DNA of 64,000 nt from DASQMT01 sp963835735. Lineage in GTDB: Bacteria > Actinomycetota > Thermoleophilia > Solirubrobacterales > Solirubrobacteraceae. Under the pieces are notes generated by a model that made no database searches, was not told where the DNA came from, and saw only the letters and a list, made by a program, of their open reading frames with translations. The stretch is taken from assembly GCA_963835735.1 (NCBI GenBank), contig CAWIGP010000009.1:310001-374000 (forward strand). Direction: 5' to 3'. Of this stretch, positions 16,742 to 24,492 are shown piece after piece (positions within the stretch are counted from its first letter, which is position 1; each line of letters begins with the position of its first letter). The position numbers and the translations under genes were made by a program.

Positions 16742-17346
16742 TCGCGCACCACCCGGGTGTCGACGACGAAGTCGTGCAGCGCGCGGTTCTCGTCGTCCCA
16801 CAGCGGCCAGAGCACGTCGAGGAGGCTCGCCAGCCCGAACGTGAGCGAGCCCGCGATCCCGAACACCAGCGCCTTCACCACGACCTCGCGCAGCATCGCG
16901 AACCAGAACGTGATCGGTTGCCCGCCCGCGCGCACCACGCGGATGCCCAGCGCCATCCGCCCGAGCGTCTTGCCGTTGGTCCGGGACATCATCAGCGGCG
17001 CGTAGAGCAGCGCGACGATCGCAACCGCAAGCGAGCCGAACATGAAGCCGACGATCAGCGACACCACGCCGGCCTCGTCCGACGCGAAGAAGCCGACCGA
17101 GAACACCGAGCCGAACAGCGCCAGGATCGCGAGCGCGCCGATGCCGATGATGATCCCGTCGACGATCGCCGCACCGACGCGCGACCACCAGCCGGCGAGC
17201 GCGTAGCGACCGGTGACCGGCGCGGCCGGCGCCGGCGCCGGCGGCGTGCCGAACGCCCCCGGCGGGGGCGTGGAGGAGTAGCCGTGCCGGGGCGCCTCGG
17301 GCGCGGGGGCGAGCGGGTCGCCCGGGGTGAGTCCGGAGTCGCTCAT
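16738..17346 (-). CDS. RDD family membrane protein
   Basis: A 202-residue protein with a Pro/Ala-rich cytoplasmic N-terminus (about 1-45) and an RDD domain. The domain opens with AGWWSRVGAAIVDGIIIG, where the usual Arg-Asp pair is kept as R and D, has three hydrophobic segments, and carries the family signature GKTLGRMALGIRVVR between TM2 and TM3. RDD proteins are poorly characterised, and some act in ion or osmolyte transport. It is transcribed towards purA. The function in this organism is unknown. Confidence 0.85.
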
Positions 17347-17358
17347 GCAGCGGAAACG

Positions 17359-18066
17359 CTATCGCCAGCGCTCGATGAGATCCCCGTCAGGGACCTCGCG
17401 GGCGACCCGTGCCGGCACGCCCATGACCACGGCGCGCGCGGGCACGTCGCGGGTGACGACCGCGCCGGCGGCGACGAACGCCTCCTCCCCGACCTCGACG
17501 CCCGGGCACAACACCGCCGCCCCGCCGATCCGGCAGGCCCGTCGCAGCGTCGCCCCGCGCACGTCGTAATCCGGTCCGTGACGCGCCATCGTGTCGTCAT
17601 TGGTCGTGCACACGCCCGGTCCGACGAACACGTCGTCCTCGACGATCGAGTACGCGGTCAGGTAGACGTCGGTCTGCACCCGCACGCGCGCGCCGATCAC
17701 CACGTCGTTGTCGACCGCCGATCCACGCCCGACCACGCTCCCGGGGCCGACCCGAGCGCGCTCGCGCACGAACGACTGATCGCCGAGGATTGCCCCCTCC
17801 CCGATGTCGGCGCCGGCGAACACGATCGCGCGGGCGCACACGACCGCGCCGGCCGCGAGCACGAGCGGGGGCGGCGCTTCGCGCGACGCGCTCGAGTGCC
17901 GCGCGAGTTTCGGCGGCTTGCCGAGAATCGCGCCGTCCTGGATCTCGCAGCCGTCGCCGATCACCGTGCCCGGGTGCACGACCACGAAGGCGCCGAAGCG
18001 CACGTCCTGGCCGATCTCCGCGCCGTCGCCGAGCAGCAGGCCGGGCGCGAGTTCAGACGGCCGCAC
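17359..18066 (-). CDS. Hexapeptide-repeat N-acetyltransferase, WbpD/WlbB-like
   Basis: A 235-residue left-handed beta-helix acyltransferase built from hexapeptide repeats (for example LGDGAEIGQDVRFG, VIGDGCEIQDGAIL, CRIGGAAVLCPGVEVG). The segment VVHPGTVIGDGCEIQDGAILGKPPKL resembles WbpD/WlbB enzymes, which acetylate the 3-amino group of UDP-sugar nucleotides. I selected the GTG at 18066, which overlaps the end of the oxidoreductase gene by 14 bp, because the acyltransferase fold begins there; upstream codons in this frame are antisense-like noise. It is the last gene of a three-gene operon with an oxidoreductase and an epimerase. The CoA-dependent reaction is inferred from family and context. 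Confidence 0.82.
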   Translation of the reverse strand: MRPSELAPGLLLGDGAEIGQDVRFGAFVVVHPGTVIGDGCEIQDGAILGKPPKLARHSSASREAPPPLVLAAGAVVCARAIVFAGADIGEGAILGDQSFVRERARVGPGSVVGRGSAVDNDVVIGARVRVQTDVYLTAYSIVEDDVFVGPGVCTTNDDTMARHGPDYDVRGATLRRACRIGGAAVLCPGVEVGEEAFVAAGAVVTRDVPARAVVMGVPARVAREVPDGDLIERWR

Positions 18067-19060
18067 GCTGCTCCCGGCGCGACGCCTCGAGCTTCTCCTG
18101 CAGCCCGGCGAGCACGCGCACGACGCGCAGCCCCGAGGCGCCGTCGGTCTGCGGCGCGCGCCCCTCGCGCATGCAGTCGACGAAGTGCTCGCACTCGAGC
18201 CGCAGCGGCTCGCGGTTCCCGATGCTGGGGCTCCAGATGTCGCCCGAGCGCGTGATGTACTCGCCCCAGGACGAGGCGTGCTGGTCGAAGCCCTTGTCGT
18301 ACACGGAGACCTTGCGCTCCAGTTCCATGTCGTCGAACGTGGCCATCCGCTTCGACCCGACGACCGTGAAGCGCCGTTCCTTGTGCGGATCGAGCCATGA
18401 CAGGTGCAGGTGCGCGGCGACTCCCGACGGAAAGCGCAGGAAGCCGAACACCACGTCCTCGATCCCGCGCCGCATGTAGGACTCGCCGCGCGCCTCGACC
18501 TCATACGGCTCCTCGCCGGCGAGGTGGAGCAGTACCGAGACGTCGTGCGCGCCGAGCGACCACAGCGCGTTCTCGTCGGCTCGCAGCTTGCCCAGGTTGA
18601 GCCGGTTGGAGTAGATGTAGAGGATGTCGCCGAGCTGGCCGCCGTCGGCGATCTCCTTCAGCTTCGCCACGCCCGGGTGGTACTCGAGCAGGTGGCCGAC
18701 CATCAGCATGCGCCCGCTCTCCTCCGCGGCCGCGACGGCGCGCTCGGCGTCGGCGACCGTCAGCGCGAGCGGCTTCTCGACGAAGCAGTGCTTGCCCGCG
18801 CGCAGCACGAGCTCGGCGAGCTCGGCGTGGCTCGGGACCGGCGTGGCGAGCACGACCGCATCGAGCGCCTCGTCCGTGAGCAGGTCTTCGAGCGACTGCG
18901 TGCGACGGGCCTTGGGCAGCGTGCCGCCGACGCGCTCCAGCGCGGCCGGATCGGCGTCGCAGAGCCAGGCCAGCTCGCAGCCCGGGATGGCCGCGAGGTT
19001 GCGCGCGAGGTTGGGCCCCCAGTAACCGAGCCCGGCGACTCCGACTGCGATCGTGGTCAC
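18053..19060 (-). CDS. Gfo/Idh/MocA-family oxidoreductase, WlbA/WbpB-like
   Basis: A 335-residue NAD(P)-dependent sugar oxidoreductase. The N-terminal Rossmann fold has GVAGLGYWGPNLARN; the catalytic EKPLAL motif lies near residue 96; the C-terminal half has the GHLLEYHPGVAKLKE segment typical of WlbA/WbpB, the UDP-N-acetylglucosaminuronate 3-dehydrogenases. It overlaps the epimerase gene upstream by 4 bp and the acetyltransferase downstream by 14 bp, indicating tight coupling. Together they suggest synthesis of a 2,3-diacetamido hexuronic sugar for cell-surface glycans. The exact substrate is inferred from context. Confidence 0.84.
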   Translation of the reverse strand: MTTIAVGVAGLGYWGPNLARNLAAIPGCELAWLCDADPAALERVGGTLPKARRTQSLEDLLTDEALDAVVLATPVPSHAELAELVLRAGKHCFVEKPLALTVADAERAVAAAEESGRMLMVGHLLEYHPGVAKLKEIADGGQLGDILYIYSNRLNLGKLRADENALWSLGAHDVSVLLHLAGEEPYEVEARGESYMRRGIEDVVFGFLRFPSGVAAHLHLSWLDPHKERRFTVVGSKRMATFDDMELERKVSVYDKGFDQHASSWGEYITRSGDIWSPSIGNREPLRLECEHFVDCMREGRAPQTDGASGLRVVRVLAGLQEKLEASRREQRAAV

Positions 19061-20163
19061 GCGCCCATCCTACGAGCGAGGGCCGCCGCGACCCGCTCCC
19101 CCGCCCGCCCGTCGCCGTAGAGCGGGGGCCGCTCGGGTGGCGGCCGGCGCTCCAGCGCACGCGTCGCAGCGTCCGCGTCGAGGTCTACCAGCACGTTCCA
19201 GCCGGCCTCGACGGTCTCCGTCCACTCGGTCGTGGCGCGCAGCGTGACGCACGGCACGCCCGCGAGGTACGCCTCCTTCTGGACGCCGCCGGAGTCGGTC
19301 AGGAGCGCCCGAGCGTGGTGCAGGAGCGCGGTGAAGTCGAGGTAGCCGAGCGGCGGGGCGAGCACGACACCCGCTTCGACCAGCCGCGCGCGCAGCCCGG
19401 CGGCGTCCAGCCGTGCCCCGGTGCGCGGGTGCAGCGGCAGCACGACCGGGCCGGGCACCGCGACGAGCAGCTCCACCAGCGCCGCGAGCCGTGCCGGGTC
19501 GTCCACGTTGCCGGAGCGGTGCGCGGTCGCCAGCAGGTACGCGCCCGGCGAGACGCCGAACCGCTCGAGCACCCCCGTGCGCGCCGCCGCGAGCGGGCCG
19601 AGCAGCCGCGCCACGTCGACCATCACGTCGCCGACGACCTCGATCTCGCCGAGCACGCGCTCCCCGCGCAGGATCTCCGCGGGCGCCTCGGACGAGCACA
19701 GCAGCAGCGCGCTGGCGTGGTCGGTCAGCACGCGGTTGAGCTCCTCCGGCATCGAACGGTCGTACGAGCGCATGCCGGCCTCGACATGCGCGACCGGGAT
19801 CCCGCCCTGGGCCGCGGCCAGCGCGCCCGCCAGCGTCGAGTTCGTGTCCCCGTAGACGAGCACCAGCGCGGGCCGCTCGCTCGCCAGCAGCGGCTCCAGC
19901 CCGGCGAGCATGCGCGCGGTCTGCCCGGCGTTCGTACCGTCGCCCGCGTCCAGCCGGTGCTCGGGCCGTGGCAGCCCGAGCTCGTCGAAGAACACCTTCG
20001 AGAGCTCGTCGTCGTAGTGCTGGCCGGTGTGGACGAGGACCTCGTGCGCGACCGCGCGCAGCGGGCCGGAGACGGCGGCGGCCTTGATGAACTGCGGCCG
20101 GTTCCCCACCACCGTGAGGACTTTGTTGTTAGCGCCCTCTATTTCGGGGTAGGCGTCGGCCAT
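19057..20163 (-). CDS. wecB: Non-hydrolysing UDP-GlcNAc 2-epimerase family (WecB/WbpI-like)
   Basis: A 368-residue GT-B-fold epimerase that inverts C2 of a UDP-N-acetylhexosamine. It shows VVGNRPQFIKAAAVS at the N-terminus, VYGDTNSTLAGALAA, HVEAGMRS, the modified histidine motif HRSGNVDDP and DSGGVQKEA near the C-terminus. In this operon WbpI-like action on a diacetamido uronic sugar is as likely as action on UDP-GlcNAc. It is the first gene of the operon. The 72-bp gap upstream separates it from the class IV aminotransferase, which points the same way. Confidence 0.85.
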   Translation of the reverse strand: MADAYPEIEGANNKVLTVVGNRPQFIKAAAVSGPLRAVAHEVLVHTGQHYDDELSKVFFDELGLPRPEHRLDAGDGTNAGQTARMLAGLEPLLASERPALVLVYGDTNSTLAGALAAAQGGIPVAHVEAGMRSYDRSMPEELNRVLTDHASALLLCSSEAPAEILRGERVLGEIEVVGDVMVDVARLLGPLAAARTGVLERFGVSPGAYLLATAHRSGNVDDPARLAALVELLVAVPGPVVLPLHPRTGARLDAAGLRARLVEAGVVLAPPLGYLDFTALLHHARALLTDSGGVQKEAYLAGVPCVTLRATTEWTETVEAGWNVLVDLDADAATRALERRPPPERPPLYGDGRAGERVAAALARRMGA

Positions 20164-20234
20164 GCTGGGATCTGCGGTACGCGGCGTGCACCACGTGCTC
20201 TGGTACCTCGACTACCACACGGGTGGCAGGCGGT

Positions 20235-21020
20235 TCAGGCGGCCGCGGCCTCCTGCCGCAGCTCCCGCGCGACGCGCCGCGTGAACGCCTCGTGGGCGGC
20301 CCGCGTGGCCGGTCCCGGCGCCGCCGGCAGCGCGATGTCGTCGACCGCGGCGATCGGCAGCACCTCGCGCACCGACGACGCGATGAACGCCTCGCCGGCG
20401 GCGCGCACGTCGTCGAGCGTGCACGGCGCCTCGGTCACGTCGCACTCCTCGAGCAGCCGGCGGCGGGTGATCGAGTCGAGGATCCCGTCGGCGAGCGGCG
20501 GCGTGTGCAGGCGACCGTCGCCGACCCAGAAGAACGTCCACGTCGGGCCCTCGAGCACGCGGCCGTGCGGCGTCACGAGCAGCGCCTCGTCGGCTCCTTG
20601 TTCCTTCGCCAGTCGGACGGCGAGCATGTTCGCCGCGTACGACAGCGTCTTGAGTCCGTTGAGCACGCGCGTCGGCGCGTAGGTCACGGTCGCGACGCGG
20701 GCGGTCTCCGGCCGCACCGGCAGCGGCTCGGCGATCGCGATCCGGCGCCCGCCGCGGGTCACGACGATGCGCAGCAGCGAGTCGGGCTCACGCACCACCG
20801 CGAGCGCCTCCGCGCGGACCGCGTCGAGATCGACCTCGATCCGCAGGCCGGCGCAGGTGCTACCCAGGCGCGCGAGGTGGTCGTCGAGCGCGAACGGCCG
20901 CCCGCCGTAGACGCGCAACACCTCGAAGCCGCCGTCGCCGCGCAGCAGCCCCTCGTCGGTCACTGGTATGAGCGCCTCCTCGACCGGCGAGACGGCGCCG
21001 TTGACGCTGGCGAGCCACAT
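20235..21020 (-). CDS. Class IV PLP aminotransferase (PabC/IlvE-like)
   Basis: A 261-residue fold-type IV PLP enzyme. The likely Schiff-base Lys is Lys124 in NGLKTLSYAANMLA; other marks are ADEALLVTPHGRVLEGPTW and the phosphate-binding DGILDSITRRRLLE. The length and motifs fit aminodeoxychorismate lyase (PabC, 4-aminobenzoate for folate), but branched-chain or D-amino acid transaminases share them and no pabA/pabB is nearby. A TAGGCT hexamer 7 nt before the ATG (about 21028-21033) suggests a leaderless transcript divergent from the helicase gene. Confidence 0.75.
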   Translation of the reverse strand: MWLASVNGAVSPVEEALIPVTDEGLLRGDGGFEVLRVYGGRPFALDDHLARLGSTCAGLRIEVDLDAVRAEALAVVREPDSLLRIVVTRGGRRIAIAEPLPVRPETARVATVTYAPTRVLNGLKTLSYAANMLAVRLAKEQGADEALLVTPHGRVLEGPTWTFFWVGDGRLHTPPLADGILDSITRRRLLEECDVTEAPCTLDDVRAAGEAFIASSVREVLPIAAVDDIALPAAPGPATRAAHEAFTRRVARELRQEAAAA

Positions 21021-21042
21021 TCGCGGCAGCCTACCGGCGCAG

Positions 21043-21048
21043 TACCGT
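21043..21048 (+). promoter_or_regulatory. Putative -10 hexamer (TACCGT) of the SNF2 helicase gene
   Basis: It ends 10 nt before the GTG at 21059. The opposite strand has TAGGCT at 21028-21033 for the aminotransferase, so two leaderless promoters face away within 38 bp. Confidence 0.4.
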
Positions 21049-21058
21049 AGAAGGTCTC

Positions 21059-23206
21059 GTGCGTCTCGTGGAGCCAGCGTTCAACGTCGAGCTCCGCGCC
21101 GACCGGCACGGTCACGCCCACGTCGTGTTCGCCTTCCCGTACCGGGCCGACATCGTCGACGCCGTGCGCGCGATCCCCGGGCGCCGGTTCGACTGGGACG
21201 CGAAGGAGTGGTGGGCGCCGCAGGGCGACGAGACGGCGCCGTATGTCAAGGGAGTGATCGAGCGCCATCCGTCGCTGCTCGTGGCCGGCGAGGTGAGCGC
21301 GTGGCTCGCCGAGGCGACCAGCGGCTGGGTCGGGCGGGTCGGCGCGGCGCGGCTGGACGGGCGCGGCGCGTTCGTGCTCGAGACGATCTCCGGCGAGCTG
21401 CCGGAGGAGTTCGACGCCGAGGAGCGCGGCGGACGGCTGTGGCTGCCCTTCTCGCGCGCGACCGCGGAGGGCCTGCTCGAGCTGCGCGGCGCGCGGCTGG
21501 ACACGCGCGCGCTGCGCTGCGCCACGAAGCTCCAGGTCGACCTGGCGCCGGCGCCCGCAACGCTCGCGCTCGTCGAGAGCGTCGGCGAGCCGCGCTTCAC
21601 GCTCGACGTCAACTGGGATCCCGACACGATCCCCGCCTTCCTCGCGCTGCCGGCGTGCGAGGCCCACGGCCGCTCGCTGCCGCTCGACCCTTACCTCGTC
21701 GAGCCGCTGGAGCACTACCTGCGCAGCCACGGCGTCGAGGTCGCGCCGAGCGCGGGCGAGGCGCTGGACCGACTGCGGGAGGAGCACGACGCGGCGATCG
21801 ACGACGTCCGGCGCTCGCGCTCGCACGATGCGCCCGCGCTCGAAGTCGAGCCGGCGCTCGGCGGCGAGCTGCGGCCGTTCCAGCGCGCCGGCGTCGTATA
21901 CGCGCTGCGCGCGCGGCGCACGTTCCTCGCCGACGAGCAGGGCCTCGGCAAGACGGTGCAGGCGCTGGCCGCGCTCGAGGCCGATGAGGCGTTCCCGGCC
22001 GTGGTGATCTGTCCGGCGTCGCTCAAGCTCAACTGGGAGCGCGAGACGCGGCACTGGCTCCCGCACCGCTCCGTCGCGGTCGTGTCCGGCACCGGCACGG
22101 TCGCGCCGGCGACCGAGATCACGATCGTCAACTACGACATCGTCCATGCGCACCGCACGCGGCTCGCGCTGCGGCGGCCGCAGGCGCTCGTGCTCGACGA
22201 GTCGCACTACGTCAAGAACCCGCGCGCCAAGCGCACGCAGGCGGTGCGGCGGCTGGCCGACTCGCTCGCACCCGACGCGCTGCGGCTCGCGCTCACCGGT
22301 ACGCCGGTGATGAACCACGCCGAGGAGCTGATCGCGCAGCTGCGGATCATCGGGCGGCTGGAGGACTTCGGCTCCGGCGCCCGGTTCGCCCGCCGCTTCC
22401 AGGGCATCGGGGCGGAGGAGCGGATCCACTGGCACCTGCGCCGCCGCTGCTTCGTCCGCCGCGCGAAGGCCGACGTGCTGCCCCAGCTCCCGGCCAAGCG
22501 CCAGGTCGCCGTTCCCGTGGCGCTCGACAACGAGCGCGACTACCGGCTCGCCGAGGAGGACGTGATCGCGTGGCTGCGCGAGCAGCCGCTCGACCTGCGC
22601 GAGCTCGAGAGCAAGGTCGCGGCCGCGCTGCGCGCCGAGCGGCTCGCCCAGCTCAACGCGCTGCGCCGGCTCGCCTCGCGCGGGAAGGGCAGCGCAGCGC
22701 TGACGTGGATCGAGGACTTCCTCGCCTCGGATGAGCCGCTCGTGGTGTTCGCCGGACACCGCGAGATGCAGGACCGGCTGCTCGAGCGCTTCCCGGACGC
22801 ACTGCACCTGGTGGGGCGCGACTCGATCACCGCGCGCGAAGCCGCCGTGCAGGCGTTCCAGTCCGGCGAGTCCCAGCTGCTCGTGTGCGCCACGCGCGTC
22901 GCCGGCCAGGGCATCACGCTCACGCGCGCGTCCAACGTCGCGTTCCTCGACCTCGAGTGGACCCCCGCGATGCACGACCAGGCCGAGGACCGCTGCCACC
23001 GGATCGGCCAGCACGACGCGGTGACCGCGTGGTACCTGCTCGCGGCCAAGACGATCGACGAGACGATGCTCGAGCTGATCGAACGCAAGCGGCGGATCGT
23101 CGACGCGGTCACCGACGGGCGCGCGGAGGCCGACGCGGCGGTCCTGGAGGGCGTCGTGCGCGCGCTGCGCGGCCGGCCGCTCCGGCATCTGCGCGCCGTC
23201 GGCTGA
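21059..23206 (+). CDS. SNF2 family ATPase with HARP-like N-terminus (SMARCAL1-like)
   Basis: A 715-residue DNA translocase. Residues about 25-60 (FPYRADIVDAVRAIPGRRFDWDAKEWWAP) resemble the HARP motif of eukaryotic SMARCAL1/HARP annealing helicases. The SNF2 motor follows with FLADEQGLGKTVQALA (motif I, near 290), LVLDESHYVKN (motif II), LTGTPVMN (III), VAGQGITLT (V) and DRCHRIGQHDAVTAWYLLA (VI). Such proteins rewind or remodel stalled-fork DNA; a role in fork restart is a reasonable inference. Unlike phage-defence SNF2 proteins, it has no nuclease partner here. GTG start. It converges with PPK2, 3 bp apart. Confidence 0.88.
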   Translation: MRLVEPAFNVELRADRHGHAHVVFAFPYRADIVDAVRAIPGRRFDWDAKEWWAPQGDETAPYVKGVIERHPSLLVAGEVSAWLAEATSGWVGRVGAARLDGRGAFVLETISGELPEEFDAEERGGRLWLPFSRATAEGLLELRGARLDTRALRCATKLQVDLAPAPATLALVESVGEPRFTLDVNWDPDTIPAFLALPACEAHGRSLPLDPYLVEPLEHYLRSHGVEVAPSAGEALDRLREEHDAAIDDVRRSRSHDAPALEVEPALGGELRPFQRAGVVYALRARRTFLADEQGLGKTVQALAALEADEAFPAVVICPASLKLNWERETRHWLPHRSVAVVSGTGTVAPATEITIVNYDIVHAHRTRLALRRPQALVLDESHYVKNPRAKRTQAVRRLADSLAPDALRLALTGTPVMNHAEELIAQLRIIGRLEDFGSGARFARRFQGIGAEERIHWHLRRRCFVRRAKADVLPQLPAKRQVAVPVALDNERDYRLAEEDVIAWLREQPLDLRELESKVAAALRAERLAQLNALRRLASRGKGSAALTWIEDFLASDEPLVVFAGHREMQDRLLERFPDALHLVGRDSITAREAAVQAFQSGESQLLVCATRVAGQGITLTRASNVAFLDLEWTPAMHDQAEDRCHRIGQHDAVTAWYLLAAKTIDETMLELIERKRRIVDAVTDGRAEADAAVLEGVVRALRGRPLRHLRAVG

Positions 23207-23209
23207 GCG

Positions 23210-24073
23210 CTACGGCATCGCGAGCAGGCTCGCGCGCTCGGCCGTCACGTCGAAGGCAGCCGGCGGCCAGGTGAGCCCGAGCGTCTCCAGCGTCTCGACG
23301 AGCAGGCTCATGATCGCCCAGTTGCGGTACCACTTTCGGTCCGCGGGCACGATGTGCCACGGCGCGAGCTCGCCCCCGCAGCGCTCGATCGCGTCCGCGT
23401 AGGCGACCATGTAGTCGTCCCAGCGTGCGCGCGTCTCGAGATCGCCGGTGTTGTACTTCCAGTGCTTCGTCGGGTCGTCGAGCCGGGCGAGCAGGCGCTC
23501 GCGCTGCTCGTCGCTGGAGATGTGCAGGAAGCACTTCACGACCACGGTCCCGCCGCCCACGAGCTTCTCCTCGAAGCGGTTGATCGTCGCGTAGCGACGG
23601 CGCCACGTCGCGCGCTCGACCAGCTCGAGCACGCGCACGGTCACGACGTCCTCGTAGTGCGAGCGGTCGAACACGCCGATCTTGCCGGGGCGCGGCAGCT
23701 GCGCGCGGATGCGCCAGAGGAAGTCGTGGGCGAGTTCCTCGCGCGTCGGCTTGCCGAACGAGGCGATGTGTACGCCGGCCGGATCGACATGGCCGAAGAC
23801 ATGCTTCACCGTGCCGCCCTTGCCGGACGTGTCCATCCCCTGCAGCACGAGCAGCACGCTGCGGCTGCCGCCGCTGCGGCCCTCGGCGTAGAGCTGCTCC
23901 TGGAGGTCGGCGAGCCGCGCGCCGAGTGTCGGGAGGAGCTTCGCGGCGTCGGCCTTGGCGCCGTCGAAACCCGGGGTCGCGCGCGTGTCGATCGCGCTCA
24001 GGTCGACCGGACCTGGGGGCGCCCGCAAGAGATCGCTGATGCGCTCGGCGGCGACCAGGTTCCCCTTCGGCAT
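23210..24073 (-). CDS. ppk2: Polyphosphate kinase 2 family protein
   Basis: A 287-residue PPK2 enzyme that transfers phosphate between polyphosphate and nucleotides. Walker A is LQGMDTSGKGG (77-87), Walker B is FDRSHYEDV, and the lid has the PADRKWYRNW motif. It is a single-domain form; whether it phosphorylates AMP, ADP or both cannot be read directly. Homologs with KHWKYN at the lid act mainly on AMP/ADP. A TAGCCT hexamer 6 nt before the ATG points to a leaderless transcript. Confidence 0.9.
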   Translation of the reverse strand: MPKGNLVAAERISDLLRAPPGPVDLSAIDTRATPGFDGAKADAAKLLPTLGARLADLQEQLYAEGRSGGSRSVLLVLQGMDTSGKGGTVKHVFGHVDPAGVHIASFGKPTREELAHDFLWRIRAQLPRPGKIGVFDRSHYEDVVTVRVLELVERATWRRRYATINRFEEKLVGGGTVVVKCFLHISSDEQRERLLARLDDPTKHWKYNTGDLETRARWDDYMVAYADAIERCGGELAPWHIVPADRKWYRNWAIMSLLVETLETLGLTWPPAAFDVTAERASLLAMP

Positions 24074-24082
24074 GCGGGCAGG

Positions 24083-24418
24083 CTACTCGTTCAGCCACTC
24101 CGTCTCGAACCGCGGGCTCACGTGGATGTCGATCTGCCGCAGCGGCCCGTCGCCCGAGCTGACGAAGCGGTGAGGGACGTCCGCCGGGGCGATCACGATG
24201 TCTCCCGCACCGGCCTCGAACTCCTCGTCGCCGACGTAGAACGTGCAGCGGCCCTCCTGGGTGATGAACACCTCCTCGTAGGGGTGCTTGTGGAGGCCCG
24301 GGCCGTCGCCCGGCTGCGCGTCGACGAAGATCAGGCAGACGCCCGCGCCGTGGTCGCCGCCGACCAGCTCGCGCGCGATGCGGCTCCAGGGCAGCGATTC
24401 CTGGGTGATGACGGACAT
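24083..24418 (-). CDS. Small cupin-domain protein
   Basis: A 111-residue single cupin. Motif 1 reads LHKHPYEEVFITQEG and motif 2 reads GDIVIAPADVPHRF, keeping two His and Glu of the usual metal site plus the last His. It may bind a metal and a small ligand; no reaction can be assigned. It lies 74 bp downstream of the LysR-hydrolase fusion on the same strand and 9 bp before PPK2, so it may belong to the hydrolase operon. Confidence 0.8.
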   Translation of the reverse strand: MSVITQESLPWSRIARELVGGDHGAGVCLIFVDAQPGDGPGLHKHPYEEVFITQEGRCTFYVGDEEFEAGAGDIVIAPADVPHRFVSSGDGPLRQIDIHVSPRFETEWLNE

Positions 24419-24492
24419 GGCTCGAGAGTCTGGTGCCACGGACGAGCCGAAAGTAGAACCATTCGCCTGGCGCGGGGCAGGGCCAATCGGGT

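Noticed and set aside
21059..23206. SNF2 protein as part of a phage-defence island (DISARM or similar)
   Set aside because: No methylase, DUF1998, PLD or nuclease partner is adjacent; neighbours are metabolic genes.
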